A stretch of 64,000 bases of DNA, taken from positions 175,018 to 239,017 of the forward strand of contig NZ_CAKKMV010000010.1 in the NCBI RefSeq assembly GCF_918697865.1, written 5' to 3'. Every line of letters begins with the position of its first letter. Positions within the stretch are counted from its first letter, which is position 1. The position numbers were made by a program, and so were the translations under genes. This document shows positions 31,199-40,654 of this stretch, piece after piece. This DNA comes from Massilia sp. Bi118 (GTDB lineage: Bacteria > Pseudomonadota > Gammaproteobacteria > Burkholderiales > Burkholderiaceae_D). Below the pieces are notes generated by a model. The model saw nothing but the letters and a program-made list of their open reading frames with translations. It was not told the DNA's origin and did not search any database.

Positions 31199-31334
31199 GT
31201 GCCTGTTGGAAAGCTACCGGGCGCTCACTGCTGACCTGAGCCTGCCGTTTGACGTGCGCCAAAGCCATTCCGGGTAGGGGGCTTACCCTGACTCTGATCG
31301 CCAGAGGCTGGCAGCACATTTCGACGGGCAACAC

Positions 31335-32459
31335 ATGAACGCTTCCAATACGCAATTTCTGGCACGCGCCTACCGCGCCGTGCTGGCGGCGGGCTTCGCA
31401 TTTGCACTTGCGGGCTGCGCGTCCTCCATCCATTTCCGCTCGCAGGACGGGGCCGGTACGGACGATCCGCCGCCGCCCACGGAAATGATCACCGAAAAGC
31501 TGATCGCGGCCGAGCGCCAGCAGCACCGGGAACAGGCGAACGTGGAACTGGAAAAGCTGCTGGTGCCGAATCCGCCGCCTTATGCCATCGGCAGCGGCGA
31601 CGTGCTCTCCATCGTGGTGTGGGACCACCCCGAACTGGCCGGCAACGCCATGAACACGGGCTCGCTCGCGCCCGACCCCAGCGGCGCCAATACCGCGCCG
31701 CCCGGCTTCGTGGTCGATCACCTGGGGCGCATCCAGTTTCCATTGATCGGCATGGTCAGCGTCGACGGCAAGACCGAGGAGCAGGCGCGCGCGCTGCTGA
31801 CGACCAGGCTGGCGAAGTACCTGGCCAATCCCAACGTCACCCTGCGCGTGCAGTCCTACCGCAGCAAGCGCGTGTACATCGACGGCGAGGTCAAGTCGCC
31901 CGGCCTGCAGGCCATCAACGACATCCCGATGACCCTGGTCGAGGCGATCAACCGTTCCGGCGGACTGCTGCCCAGCGCCGACCAGAGCCGCATCGTGCTC
32001 GAACGCGGCCAGCAGCGTTATCTGCTGAGCCTGCGCGACCTGGTACAGAAGGGCATCAACCCCGGCCTCGTGATGCTGGCCCCCGGCGACGTGGTCCGCG
32101 TGCATTCGCGCGACGAGAGCAAGGTCTTCGTCTCCGGCGAAGTCCTGACTCCCAAGGCTCTGACCATGCACGACGGCCGCCTGACCCTGAACGAGGCGCT
32201 CGGCGAAAGCGGCGGCATCAGCCCCCTGAGCGGCGATGCACGCCAGGTCTACGTGGTGCGCAAGACGCCCGAACGCACGCGCGTGTTCCAGCTCGACGCC
32301 CGCGTCGCGGGTTCGCTGGCGATGGCCGAGTCCTTCGAACTGCTGCCCAAGGACATCGTCTACGTGGCCGCATCGCCGCTGGCCAACTGGAACCGCAACC
32401 TGAGCCTGCTGATCCCCGGCGCGCTGACCTCGGCGGTGACCGCAACCAACAGGCCGTGA
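31335..32459 (+). CDS. wza: polysaccharide export lipoprotein (Wza/OPX family)
   Basis: Outer-membrane polysaccharide export channel, 374 residues. The signal peptide ends in the lipobox LAGC (Cys28). The Poly_export domain begins with YAIGSGDVLSIVVWDHPEL, and two SLBB-type domains follow (VYIDGEVKSPGLQ and VFVSGEVLTPKAL). The C-terminus ends with an amphipathic helix-like stretch as in Wza. A Wza octamer would pair with the Wzc encoded 19 bp downstream. The opposing operon provides the sugars and the Wzx/Wzy machinery. Confidence 0.92.
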   Translation: MNASNTQFLARAYRAVLAAGFAFALAGCASSIHFRSQDGAGTDDPPPPTEMITEKLIAAERQQHREQANVELEKLLVPNPPPYAIGSGDVLSIVVWDHPELAGNAMNTGSLAPDPSGANTAPPGFVVDHLGRIQFPLIGMVSVDGKTEEQARALLTTRLAKYLANPNVTLRVQSYRSKRVYIDGEVKSPGLQAINDIPMTLVEAINRSGGLLPSADQSRIVLERGQQRYLLSLRDLVQKGINPGLVMLAPGDVVRVHSRDESKVFVSGEVLTPKALTMHDGRLTLNEALGESGGISPLSGDARQVYVVRKTPERTRVFQLDARVAGSLAMAESFELLPKDIVYVAASPLANWNRNLSLLIPGALTSAVTATNRP

Positions 32460-32478
32460 AGTAAACAGGAGCACGAAC

Positions 32479-34767
32479 ATGAGTACCCCCGGTGAGCCGC
32501 ACCCCCTGACCCCTGTCGTCCGTACCCCGCCCATCGTCAGCGTGCCTTTCGATCCGCGCGCAGTCGGCGGGCAGTCCGAAGAACCCGTCTTCGACCTCAA
32601 GGGCTATCTCCACACCCTGTTCGACAACCGCTGGCTGATCGGCGGCATCACGGCCTTCATCACCCTGGTGGCGGTGCTCTACGCCCTGGTCGCCATGCCC
32701 GTGTTCGAGGCCAACCTGATGATCCACGTCGAGGAGGAGAGCCCGAACGCGTCGAAGAACATCCTCAGCGAGGCGTCCTCGCTGTTCGAGACCAAGAAGG
32801 CGGCGATCGCGGAGATGGAGCTGCTTCGTTCGCGCATGGTGGTCTCGCGCGCGGTCGACAACCTGCAGCTCTACATCGACGTCCAGCCCAAGTACTTCCC
32901 GATTGCCGGCTTCTGGTTCGCCAACCAGAACGGCAATGCGCTGTCCGAGCCGGGCCTGTTCGGCTACGGCGGCTACGTCTGGGGTGCCGAGAAGGCCGAG
33001 GTCTCGGTGTTCGAGGTGCCCGAGGCCTGGCTGGGGCGCGAATTCGCGCTCACCGCGCTCGGCAACGGACGCTACCGCTTTTCCGGCGGCGGCCAGCGCA
33101 TCGTCTTCGACGGCAACGTCGGCCTGCGCTACCGCGTGCCGACGCCGGACGGCGTGATCGAGCTGAAGGTCGACCGCATGGTGGCGAACGCCGGCGCGCG
33201 CTTCCGCCTGCGCCGCATCTCGCGGGTGGCGATGATCCAGGCGATCCAGACGGCGCTCGTCATCACCGAGCAGGGCAAGCAGTCGGGCGTGATCGAGGTC
33301 AAGCTGCAGGGCGAAAACGCGCGCCGCACCCACACGCTGCTGAGCGAGATCGGCCGCGAATACATGCGCCAGAACCTGGCCCGCAAGACCGAGGAGGCGG
33401 AGAAGTCGCTGGCCTTCCTGAACCAGCAGCTGCCGATCCTGAAGCGCCAGCTCGAGCAGGCCGAGGACCGCTACAACCAGTTCCGTAACGAGCATGGCAC
33501 CGTGGACCTGCAGGAAGAGGCTCGCATGAGCCTGGCGCAGGCGGCGGCGGCCCGCGCCCGCCGCATCGATCTGGTCCAGAAGAAGACGGAGCTGATGGCG
33601 CGCTTTACCGAAGACCACCCGATCGTGCAGGCCATCAACCGCCAGCGCAAGGAGGTCGAGGCCGAGATCGACGAGGTCAACGCCCGCATCAAGTCCCTGC
33701 CGGTGCTGGAACAGGACGAGGCGCGCCTGACCCGCGACATCAAGGTCAACACCGACCTCTACACGGCGCTGTCGAACACCGCCCAGCAGCTGCGCCTGAT
33801 TTCCGTGGGCCGCGTCAGCAATGTGCGCATGGTCGACGCCCCGGTGCCGCCGGAGAAGCCGCTCAAGCCGAACCGGCCGCTGATCGTCGCGCTGGCTGTC
33901 GTCACCGGCCTCTTCCTCGGCACCCTGATCGCCTTCGCGCGCAAGGCCATGATGGGCGGGATCGACGATCCGCAGAAGATCGAGCGCCTGCTGCACGCCC
34001 GCGTGGTCTACGCCACCATCCCACACAGCAGCAACCAGGACAAGCTGATGCGCAAGGCCAAGGGCGACGGCGGCGCGCTGCCGCTGCTGGCCCGCATCAT
34101 TCCCGAGGACGCGGCGGTCGAGAGCCTGCGCAGCTTCCGCGCCGCCCTGCAGTTCGCGATGCCGCACTTCCGCAACAATATCGTGATGTTCGCCGGGCCG
34201 ACCCACGGCCTCGGCAAGTCCTTCGTCTCGGCCAACTTCGCGGCCGTGATGGCGGCCAGCGGCAAGCGCGTCCTGCTGATCGACGCCGACATGCGCAACG
34301 GCCAGCTGCACCGCTATTTCAGCGTAAAGCGCGAGCGCGGCCTGTCGGACGCCATCCTGGGCAAGAAGCGCGTCGACGAAGTCATCCGCCACGACGTGGT
34401 CGAGAACCTGGACTTCGTGCCGACCGGCGAGCTGCCGGCGAACCGCTCGGAATTCCTGCTGCACCTGAACTTCGGCAGCATGCTCGAGCAGGTCAGCGCC
34501 CACTACGACCTGGTGCTGATCGATCCGCCGCCGCTGCTGGTCGTGGCCGATGCCCTGATCATCGGTGCGCATGCCGGCGCCGTCTTCATCGTCGCGCGCT
34601 CCGGCCAGACCAACGAGTCGCAAATCCACGAGTCGATCAAGCGCCTTAACCACGCCGGCATTTCGCCGCAGGGCGTGCTGTTCAACGACATGGCGCCGCG
34701 GCTCGGCACTTATGGCGCCTACAACCGCTTCGGCGCGGCGGGGCAGATCGGATTCTCGGCAAGCTGA
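32479..34767 (+). CDS. wzc: polysaccharide co-polymerase / tyrosine autokinase (Wzc-like)
   Basis: 762-residue chain-length regulator and bacterial tyrosine kinase. A Wzz domain has a first membrane helix (about 52-72), long periplasmic coiled coils, and a second helix around 470-490 preceded by PEKPLKPNRP. The kinase has Walker A GPTHGLGKS (573-581) and Walker A'/B VLLIDADMRN and DLVLIDPPP. The C-terminus has only two tyrosines (Y745, Y748), far fewer than the cluster of classic Wzc. No Wzb phosphatase gene is in the window. A terminator follows. Confidence 0.92.
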   Translation: MSTPGEPHPLTPVVRTPPIVSVPFDPRAVGGQSEEPVFDLKGYLHTLFDNRWLIGGITAFITLVAVLYALVAMPVFEANLMIHVEEESPNASKNILSEASSLFETKKAAIAEMELLRSRMVVSRAVDNLQLYIDVQPKYFPIAGFWFANQNGNALSEPGLFGYGGYVWGAEKAEVSVFEVPEAWLGREFALTALGNGRYRFSGGGQRIVFDGNVGLRYRVPTPDGVIELKVDRMVANAGARFRLRRISRVAMIQAIQTALVITEQGKQSGVIEVKLQGENARRTHTLLSEIGREYMRQNLARKTEEAEKSLAFLNQQLPILKRQLEQAEDRYNQFRNEHGTVDLQEEARMSLAQAAAARARRIDLVQKKTELMARFTEDHPIVQAINRQRKEVEAEIDEVNARIKSLPVLEQDEARLTRDIKVNTDLYTALSNTAQQLRLISVGRVSNVRMVDAPVPPEKPLKPNRPLIVALAVVTGLFLGTLIAFARKAMMGGIDDPQKIERLLHARVVYATIPHSSNQDKLMRKAKGDGGALPLLARIIPEDAAVESLRSFRAALQFAMPHFRNNIVMFAGPTHGLGKSFVSANFAAVMAASGKRVLLIDADMRNGQLHRYFSVKRERGLSDAILGKKRVDEVIRHDVVENLDFVPTGELPANRSEFLLHLNFGSMLEQVSAHYDLVLIDPPPLLVVADALIIGAHAGAVFIVARSGQTNESQIHESIKRLNHAGISPQGVLFNDMAPRLGTYGAYNRFGAAGQIGFSAS

Positions 34768-34793
34768 GTTTCCAGCGCAGCAGCGCAGAAGAG

Positions 34794-34822
34794 AGCCGGC
34801 CTGATGTCAGGCCGGCTTTTTA
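34794..34822 (+). terminator. rho-independent terminator after wzc
   Basis: AGCCGGCCTGA (34794-34804) pairs perfectly with TCAGGCCGGCT (34807-34817), followed by TTTTTA. Confidence 0.9.
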
Positions 34823-34922
34823 CGTCCTGTCGCGACACCCAGAGCAGGGCGCCAAGGGAGGATGCAACGAAAAGGGGCCAGGGGAAAGGCGACTGCACGC
34901 CGAGAAGGGGCCGGAAACGAAG

Positions 34923-34953
34923 CGGCGCGCCCGACCGATGGTGGGGCGCGCCG
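34923..34953 (-). terminator. hairpin at the end of the minus-strand polysaccharide operon
   Basis: CGGCGCGCCC (34923-34932) and GGGCGCGCCG (34944-34953) form a perfect 10-bp stem 19 bp beyond the acyltransferase stop. No T run follows on the minus strand, so it may not terminate by itself. Confidence 0.4.
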
Positions 34954-34971
34954 ATAAAGAGTAAAACCGTT

Positions 34972-36168
34972 TTATTCAGCCGAGGCGGAAACAATGGCTG
35001 GACGAACACGCTGCGGCTGCACGGCATTCTTGATCGCGCGGCGCAGGCGGAAGGTATGGGACTCGAACAGCCGGTAGGAGACCCAGGCGGTGCCGAGCAG
35101 GGCCAGCAGCATGCCGAAGTAGATCGCGTAGTCCAGCGGCGCGTCGACGGCCAGCTTGCTGCGTCCGAATTCCTGCAGGCCCAGGTAGCGCAGCAGCTTG
35201 ATGGTGGGGATATGGATCACGTACAGGGTGAAGGAGAACTCGGACAGCAGGTGCACGACCTTCGCCAGCCCCTGGTTGAACGCGGAGCGCAGGATCAGCG
35301 GGCGCTGCAGCGAGGCCAGGATGAAGAGCAGCGGCAGGCTGTAGACGAGGTCCTGCAGGAAGGAATCGAAGGTGAGATCGTCGTTGCTGCCGTGGATGCG
35401 GAACCAGACCGAGCACCCCAGGCCGACCGCCACCAGGGCCAGCCGCAGGCCGTTGCCGCACTCGATGCGCACGCGCGAGAACAGGGCGCCCACCAGCCAC
35501 AGGGCGAAGTAGAGGGTGATGGCCTGCGGCAGGGCGCCGGCGATCAGCACCAGGGCGGTGGCGGCGGCCACCTGGCCCACGCGGCTGCGGCTCATGAAGA
35601 CGAACAGCAGCAGCGGGAACTGGATGTAGTACCAGGTTTCGTTGGCCAGGCTCCACAGCGCGTAATTGCCGCCGAAGTTCCTGACCAGCACGGTTTGCAG
35701 GCCCAGCAGGTTGCCGAAGAAGGCTGTGGCCGAGTACTCGTTCGCGGTGGCGAAGTCAGCGCGGCCCGGGTCGGCGTCGGTGATGAAGATGCCCACCGCC
35801 AGCATGAAGCACATGGCCGGCACCAGTACCGTCCACAGGCGGGTGGCGCGGTCGATTGCATACGAGAGCAGGGCGCCGGGCTGGCCGATGCGGTTGAGCA
35901 GGCTGCCGCCGACCAGCCAGCCGCTGATCAGGAAGAACACGACCACGGCCTGGTGGGCGAATCCGGTGGCGAAGGCCAGCAGCTGGTAATACAGGGGCGG
36001 GTCGACCATCCCTTTCAGGCCGGGAAACATCTCGGAGCGCAGGTGGGCGGCTGCGACCTGGAGCGCGGCCAGGCCGCGCATCAGCGAGATCAGCAGGGAG
36101 TGGACGGAGTTGCTGTCCAGCTGACTCTGTCGCTGCCAATGGATCTTGGGAAGGATGGTGCTGCTCAT
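34972..36168 (-). CDS. acyltransferase family 3 (OafA-like)
   Basis: 398-residue integral membrane protein with about ten helices. It belongs to the acyltransferase-3 family that O-acylates polysaccharides and other envelope targets. The N-terminal RGLAALQVAAAHLRS contains the conserved Arg and His, and FFLISGWLVGG matches the family motif. GGGAGA precedes the ATG. It is the last gene of the operon. It probably adds an acyl (often acetyl) group to the repeat unit; donor and site are unknown. Confidence 0.87.
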   Translation of the reverse strand: MSSTILPKIHWQRQSQLDSNSVHSLLISLMRGLAALQVAAAHLRSEMFPGLKGMVDPPLYYQLLAFATGFAHQAVVVFFLISGWLVGGSLLNRIGQPGALLSYAIDRATRLWTVLVPAMCFMLAVGIFITDADPGRADFATANEYSATAFFGNLLGLQTVLVRNFGGNYALWSLANETWYYIQFPLLLFVFMSRSRVGQVAAATALVLIAGALPQAITLYFALWLVGALFSRVRIECGNGLRLALVAVGLGCSVWFRIHGSNDDLTFDSFLQDLVYSLPLLFILASLQRPLILRSAFNQGLAKVVHLLSEFSFTLYVIHIPTIKLLRYLGLQEFGRSKLAVDAPLDYAIYFGMLLALLGTAWVSYRLFESHTFRLRRAIKNAVQPQRVRPAIVSASAE

Positions 36169-36202
36169 AATGTCTCCCGTCGTGAAGGAGTTAAGAAAGG
36201 GG

Positions 36203-36805
36203 CTAGCCGCAGTGGTCCCACGGCGTTGGATAATGATTGCCGGACAGGGCCAGCGCCACCTTGATCATCCAGTAGCCGACCGAGGCCGAGCGGAGAATCC
36301 AGGTGACGGCGATCCAGGCGGCGAGGCAGCAGACCAGGGCCCGGCGTGGCGGTGGTGCGGGCACGTCGCCGGTCAGGTGGATCGCGCACACCGAGGCGCC
36401 GGCGCCGATGAGCCAGCCGCCGATCGCCTCGGCCGCCGTGTGCTCGCCAGCATGGACCAGGGCGGCAGCCACCATCGCCCCCAGCGCCAGGGCGGCGGCG
36501 GTGGCGGTCAGGCGCAGCATCGTGCCTTTGGCGCGCAGCAGCAGGAAGGTCAGCACGGGAAACACCGTGGTGAAGCTGGCGGCATGGCCGCTGATGGCCT
36601 TGTAGTCGAGGGCGGGCAGACCGGTCGCCCAGCCGAGGAAGGCGATCTTGGTCGCCGCCACCAGCGCCAGGGCGAGCGCGAACACCAGGCTCCAGCCGAA
36701 GGCCGCGCGCCAGGCTTTGGCGGCCAGCAGCCAGGCCGCGATGGCGGCGCCCGCCGGCAGGGTCAGCGACAGGTCGCCCAGGTGCAGGAGCTGGGACCAG
36801 GCCAT
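36203..36805 (-). CDS. PAP2-superfamily membrane phosphatase
   Basis: 200-residue membrane protein with about six helices. The type-2 phosphatidic-acid phosphatase motif SGHAASFTTVFP is clear. A later VHAGEHTAAEAIGGW stands in for the third motif (His then acidic residue). In this operon the likely role is dephosphorylating undecaprenyl pyrophosphate to recycle the lipid carrier (inference). The start at 36805 is chosen because the upstream part of the frame is low-complexity and overlaps the sugar transferase gene. It lies 7 bp after that gene. Confidence 0.78.
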   Translation of the reverse strand: MAWSQLLHLGDLSLTLPAGAAIAAWLLAAKAWRAAFGWSLVFALALALVAATKIAFLGWATGLPALDYKAISGHAASFTTVFPVLTFLLLRAKGTMLRLTATAAALALGAMVAAALVHAGEHTAAEAIGGWLIGAGASVCAIHLTGDVPAPPPRRALVCCLAAWIAVTWILRSASVGYWMIKVALALSGNHYPTPWDHCG

Positions 36806-36812
36806 GGTGTCC

Positions 36813-37415
36813 TCATCGCAGGATCGCCGCCAGGGTGCGGAAGATGATCCGCAGGTCGAGCCAGAACGAGCGCTCGCGCACGTAGCGCTGGTAGTACTCG
36901 AGCTTGACCGGCAGGATGGTGTCGACATAGGCGCGCTCGGGATCCTGCGCCTGGCCGAGGATCGCGCTCTCGTCCCTGTACAGAATGGCCGCGAGGTCGG
37001 TGACGCCCGGCCTGACCGAGAGCACGGCCTTGCGTACCGCTGGCGGATAGCACTCGACGTAGCGCGGCACTTCCGGGCGCGGGCCGACCAGGCTCATGCT
37101 CCCCTCGAGCACGTTCAGCAGCTGCGGCAGCTCGTCGAGCTTGTAATGGCGCAGGAAGCGGCCGGCGCGGGTCACGCGCGGATCCTGCCCGACCGTCAGT
37201 TGCCGCCCGCCGTCGGGCCGATCGGCCATGGTGCGGAATTTGTAGATGTCGAAGGGCACGCCGTGGCGCCCGATCCGGACCTGGCGGAACAGCACCGGAC
37301 CCTTTGAATCGAGCTTCACCCACAGCGCCACCGCCAGCAGCAGCGGCGCCAGCACCAGCAGCCCGGCGCCGGCGGCCAGCAGGTCGAAGGATCGCTTGAT
37401 CAGTCCGCCCATCAT
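36813..37415 (-). CDS. phosphoglycosyltransferase, PglC-sized bacterial sugar transferase
   Basis: Transfers the first sugar-1-phosphate to undecaprenyl phosphate. The 200-residue length matches minimal monotopic enzymes (PglC type) and not the five-helix WcaJ/WbaP type. A single hydrophobic re-entrant helix (about 10-30) precedes [10 protein letters not shown] and FDIYKFRTM. The catalytic Asp-Glu pair is in [15 protein letters not shown], and [10 protein letters not shown] follows. The ATG at 37415 overlaps the upstream aminotransferase stop (ATGA). PglC enzymes use UDP-diNAcBac-like sugars, which fits the adjacent aminotransferase. Confidence 0.9.
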   Translation of the reverse strand: MMGGLIKRSFDLLAAGAGLLVLAPLLLAVALWVKLDSKGPVLFRQVRIGRHGVPFDIYKFRTMADRPDGGRQLTVGQDPRVTRAGRFLRHYKLDELPQLLNVLEGSMSLVGPRPEVPRYVECYPPAVRKAVLSVRPGVTDLAAILYRDESAILGQAQDPERAYVDTILPVKLEYYQRYVRERSFWLDLRIIFRTLAAILR

Positions 37416-38635
37416 GCGAGCAGCTCGCGCAGGGTGGCGATCACGCGGTCCTGGTCGGCGTCGCTCATCTTGGTGTACAGGGGCAGGCTCAGGATCCGCT
37501 CGTAGCAGGCTTCGGCGATCGGGAATTGCGAGGCCGACAGTTCGCAGGAATTGCGCCATACCGGCTGGCGGTGCAGCGGAATGAAGTGGACGCTGGTGCC
37601 GATGCCGCGCTGCGACAGCTTCAGGATCAGCTCGTCGCGCCCCATGCCTGCTTCCGGCGCCAGGCGCACCACGTACAGATGCCAGGCGTGGGTGCTGCCG
37701 TTCGCCGTATCGGCCAGCGGCGGCAACTGCAGAGGCAGCCCGGCCAGGGCTTCGTGGTAGCGCCGCGCCAGGTGTTCGCGGCGCTGCCAGAAGCGGTCGA
37801 TCTTGCGCAGCTGCTGGATGCCGATGCTGGAGGCGATGTCGGTCAGGTTGTACTTGAAGCCGGCGGCCACCACCTCGTAATACCAGGCCGGGGTGCGCGA
37901 GACATAGCGGTTGAAGGCGTCCTGGCTGATGCCATGCAGGCGCATCAGGCGGATGCGGCGCGCCAGTTCGGCGTCGCGCGTGACCACCATGCCGCCTTCG
38001 CCAGTGGTCATGGTCTTGTTCGCGTAGAAGCTGAAGACGGTGATGTCGCTCTCCAGGGTGCCGACCAGACGGCCCTTGTAGCGGGTCGGGAAGGCGTGCG
38101 CCGCGTCCTCGACCACGCGCAGGCCGTGGCGCCGGGCCAGGGCCAGCAGGGCGTCCATGTCGCAGGCCAGGCCGGCGTAGTGGACCGGCAGCACGGCGCG
38201 GGTGCGCGGCGTGATGGCGGCCTCGACGGCTTCGATGGACAGGTTCATCCGTTCCGGTTCGACGTCGACGAAGACCGGCCTGGCGCCGAGATAGCGCACC
38301 ACCTCGGCGGTGGCGGTGAAGGTGAGGGTGGGCACGATCACCTCGTCGCCGGGGCCGATGCCTAGGCTCTCCAGGGCCAGGTGCAGGCCGGCGGTGGCGG
38401 AATTCACCGAGATCGTCTCGACCTCGCCGCCCAGGTAGGTCTTGAAATCCTGTTCGAACTGGCGCGTGGCCGGTCCCGTCGTCACCCAGCCCGAGCGCAG
38501 GCAGGCGACCACGGCCTCGATCTCGGCCTCGTCGATATCCGGCAGGGCGAAGGGCAGGAAGGACGCGGGCTCGGTGACGGCGGCAGCGGCAGCGGCGGCG
38601 ACAGTTGCGGCTTCGGACTCGTGATGTTCAGCCAT
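37412..38635 (-). CDS. DegT/DnrJ/EryC1/StrS aminotransferase (sugar, PglE/ArnB-like)
   Basis: 407-residue PLP-dependent sugar aminotransferase. The PLP lysine is K207 in [14 protein letters not shown], and the Asp in VVEDAAHAF contacts the cofactor. The Gly-Trp-Val motif near the N-terminus ([14 protein letters not shown]) is typical of 4-keto-6-deoxy sugar enzymes. An Ala-rich stretch of about 20 residues precedes the domain. It overlaps the upstream glycosyltransferase by 8 bp and the downstream phosphoglycosyltransferase by 4 bp. It probably aminates the 4-keto product of the 4,6-dehydratase at the operon head (inference). Confidence 0.88.
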   Translation of the reverse strand: MAEHHESEAATVAAAAAAAVTEPASFLPFALPDIDEAEIEAVVACLRSGWVTTGPATRQFEQDFKTYLGGEVETISVNSATAGLHLALESLGIGPGDEVIVPTLTFTATAEVVRYLGARPVFVDVEPERMNLSIEAVEAAITPRTRAVLPVHYAGLACDMDALLALARRHGLRVVEDAAHAFPTRYKGRLVGTLESDITVFSFYANKTMTTGEGGMVVTRDAELARRIRLMRLHGISQDAFNRYVSRTPAWYYEVVAAGFKYNLTDIASSIGIQQLRKIDRFWQRREHLARRYHEALAGLPLQLPPLADTANGSTHAWHLYVVRLAPEAGMGRDELILKLSQRGIGTSVHFIPLHRQPVWRNSCELSASQFPIAEACYERILSLPLYTKMSDADQDRVIATLRELLA

Positions 38636-39875
38636 GGCTAGGTTCTCCAGCAAATGCGTTCAGGAAGCGGCGTCCGAGGACGGGATAGGTGTGGTTGGCA
38701 AGGGCGAAGCGGCGGCCGCGCTGGCCGAGCACGGCGCGGCACTCGGCGCCCATCGCCAGCAGGTTGAGGATGCCGTCGGCCACCGCCTGCGGGTGTTCCG
38801 GCGGCACCGTCAGGCCGCAGCCGGCTTCCGCCACCGGGTCGTTGCCGGCCTCGACCGCATGCAGGATGGGACGGGCCGCCATCATGTAGTCGATCAGCTT
38901 GTTGGGCGAAATGCCGAAGCGGTACAGGGGCTGGCGCCGCCAGCCGATGTAGGCGAGGTCGAAGCGCGCCAGCAGGGCCGGCACCTGGGCTTTCGGCACC
39001 GGGTTGAAGAAATGCACGTTCTCCAGGCCAAGCTCGATTGCCTGCCGCAGCAGGGCCGGCTTGTCGGGGCCGCCGCCGACCAGCACGAAGGCCACCGGCT
39101 GGCCGCGCAGCCTGGCCGCCGCGTCGAGCAAGGTTTCGAGGGCATTCGAGATCCCATGGGTGCCGGCATAGCCGACCACGAATTTGCCTTGGCGGTGCAA
39201 CTCGTCCAGGGTGTCGGCCAGGGCTACCGGCAGCGCCGCCGGGGCGCCTTCCCATTCGGCCGGATCGACGCCGTTCGGCACCAGATGCAGTTTCGAAGGC
39301 GCCATGCCGTGCGCTTCCAGGTGCTCGCGCACGCGCGGCAGGATGGACACGATGGCATCCGCGCGGCGGCAGGCGAAATTCTCGGCGGCCTGCAGCAGCA
39401 TGATGAAGGGGTGCCAGCGCGAGTAGCCGCCCAGCTCCATCGGCGAGAGCGGCCACAGGTCGTGCAGCTCGAACAGCAGGCGCGCGCCGGCCAGGCGGGC
39501 GATGCGGTGCGCCGGCCAGATGTCGAGCGGATAGGTGCTGGAGGCGATCACGGCGTCCGGCTTCAGCCTGGCCGCCAGCGCCGCGCCTTCCCGCCGCAGG
39601 CGCATGACGAAGGCCGCCATGTTGCGCACCCGGGCCAGGCCGTTGCCGCGGTAGGGCGGCGTCGCCAGCCACAGGTAGTCGATGCCGTCGATTGTTTCCG
39701 TCAGCTGCGCGGCGCCGCCCATGCCCGGCGCCAGCGTGCGTACGTGCGACTCGGAGGAGGCGACGATGGTCACTTTATGACCTTGCCGCACCCATTCGCG
39801 CGCCAGGTAATAGGGCCGGTACTCCATCCCGTGACGCACGGAGCCGGCGTAATGGTTGATCAGCAGGATGTTCAT
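38628..39875 (-). CDS. glycosyltransferase family 4 (WbuB-like)
   Basis: 415-residue GT-B glycosyltransferase. The N-terminal [20 protein letters not shown] is typical of WbuB-type enzymes that transfer N-acetylated amino sugars. The C-terminal half contains [14 protein letters not shown] and [17 protein letters not shown] (the nucleotide-sugar site). The start at 39875 overlaps the stop of the upstream deacetylase-like gene (ATGA). It is cytoplasmic or peripheral to the inner membrane. Donor and acceptor sugars are not determined by sequence. Confidence 0.87.
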   Translation of the reverse strand: MNILLINHYAGSVRHGMEYRPYYLAREWVRQGHKVTIVASSESHVRTLAPGMGGAAQLTETIDGIDYLWLATPPYRGNGLARVRNMAAFVMRLRREGAALAARLKPDAVIASSTYPLDIWPAHRIARLAGARLLFELHDLWPLSPMELGGYSRWHPFIMLLQAAENFACRRADAIVSILPRVREHLEAHGMAPSKLHLVPNGVDPAEWEGAPAALPVALADTLDELHRQGKFVVGYAGTHGISNALETLLDAAARLRGQPVAFVLVGGGPDKPALLRQAIELGLENVHFFNPVPKAQVPALLARFDLAYIGWRRQPLYRFGISPNKLIDYMMAARPILHAVEAGNDPVAEAGCGLTVPPEHPQAVADGILNLLAMGAECRAVLGQRGRRFALANHTYPVLGRRFLNAFAGEPSHG

Positions 39876-40654
39876 CGGTGCCACGCCACTTCCTCGGCCA
39901 GCCGCTGCAGGTTGCAGCGGGTGCTTTCCAGCCAGTTGGTTTCCCATTGCACGGGGTGGGTCAGGAAGCAGATGCGCTCGTGCTGGCCCAGCGCCGCGAA
40001 GGGCGAAATCGGGTAGTAATAGACCGGGTAGGGGCGGTCGCTGATGTAGAGGTCGAAGTGGCGCAGCAGCTCGGTGTCGTAGGACTCGCATTCGATGCCG
40101 CAGCGCCGGCGCAATTGTTCGTCCCGCAGCAGCTCGTGGTTGATGACCTTCAGCCGGCGGTTGGCGAAGTCGCCGTGGCTGGCCACGGTCGCCATCTGCA
40201 TGCCCAGCTGCTCGCGGATGCGGGTGAAATTGCGCACGAACATTTCGCGGATTTCCGGGAAGCGCTCGCGCACCGAGTCGCCGCAGCGCAGGCGATGCCG
40301 CTTGGCATAGGTAGCGACTTCCTCGTAGTGGTAGCTGGCCTCGCCCCCGGCCGCCTCGATCTCGCGCATGAAGCCGTAGTCGAGGGTGCTGAGGCGGAAG
40401 TAGTAACTGGCCTGGACTCCATGCTTCACTTCCAGGTCGAACATCTTGCGGGCGGTGCGCAGGTCGCTGTCGATGTCGTGGCGGTGCACCAGCACCTTGC
40501 CCGGGTCCTCGCCGGCGTGGACCTCGCGGTAGAAGGAGCGCACCGACAGCTGCCGGTAGCCCGCCTGCGCCGCCTTGAGCAGCAGCGCTTCGTATTCCGC
40601 CATCCGTGACGGCATCAGGTAGTCCGCGTACAAGCGGTTGAGCAGCTTCTTCAT
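39872..40654 (-). CDS. NodB-like polysaccharide deacetylase superfamily protein
   Basis: 260-residue protein. VLVHRHDIDSDLRTARKMF holds the His-Asp-x-Asp metal motif of NodB-type deacetylases, followed by YYFRL and the late LTHPVQWE, a variant of the C-terminal His motif. There is no signal peptide, so it should act on a cytoplasmic or lipid-linked intermediate. It overlaps both neighbours by 4 bp (ATGA). It may deacetylate a sugar so that the neighbouring GNAT-like protein can install a different group (inference). Confidence 0.75.
   Translation of the reverse strand: MKKLLNRLYADYLMPSRMAEYEALLLKAAQAGYRQLSVRSFYREVHAGEDPGKVLVHRHDIDSDLRTARKMFDLEVKHGVQASYYFRLSTLDYGFMREIEAAGGEASYHYEEVATYAKRHRLRCGDSVRERFPEIREMFVRNFTRIREQLGMQMATVASHGDFANRRLKVINHELLRDEQLRRRCGIECESYDTELLRHFDLYISDRPYPVYYYPISPFAALGQHERICFLTHPVQWETNWLESTRCNLQRLAEEVAWHR

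Noticed and set aside
31199..31334. Sigma54 promoter before wza
   Set aside because: TGGCAG near 31308 lacks a correctly spaced GC dinucleotide in the -12 position, so it does not meet the consensus.
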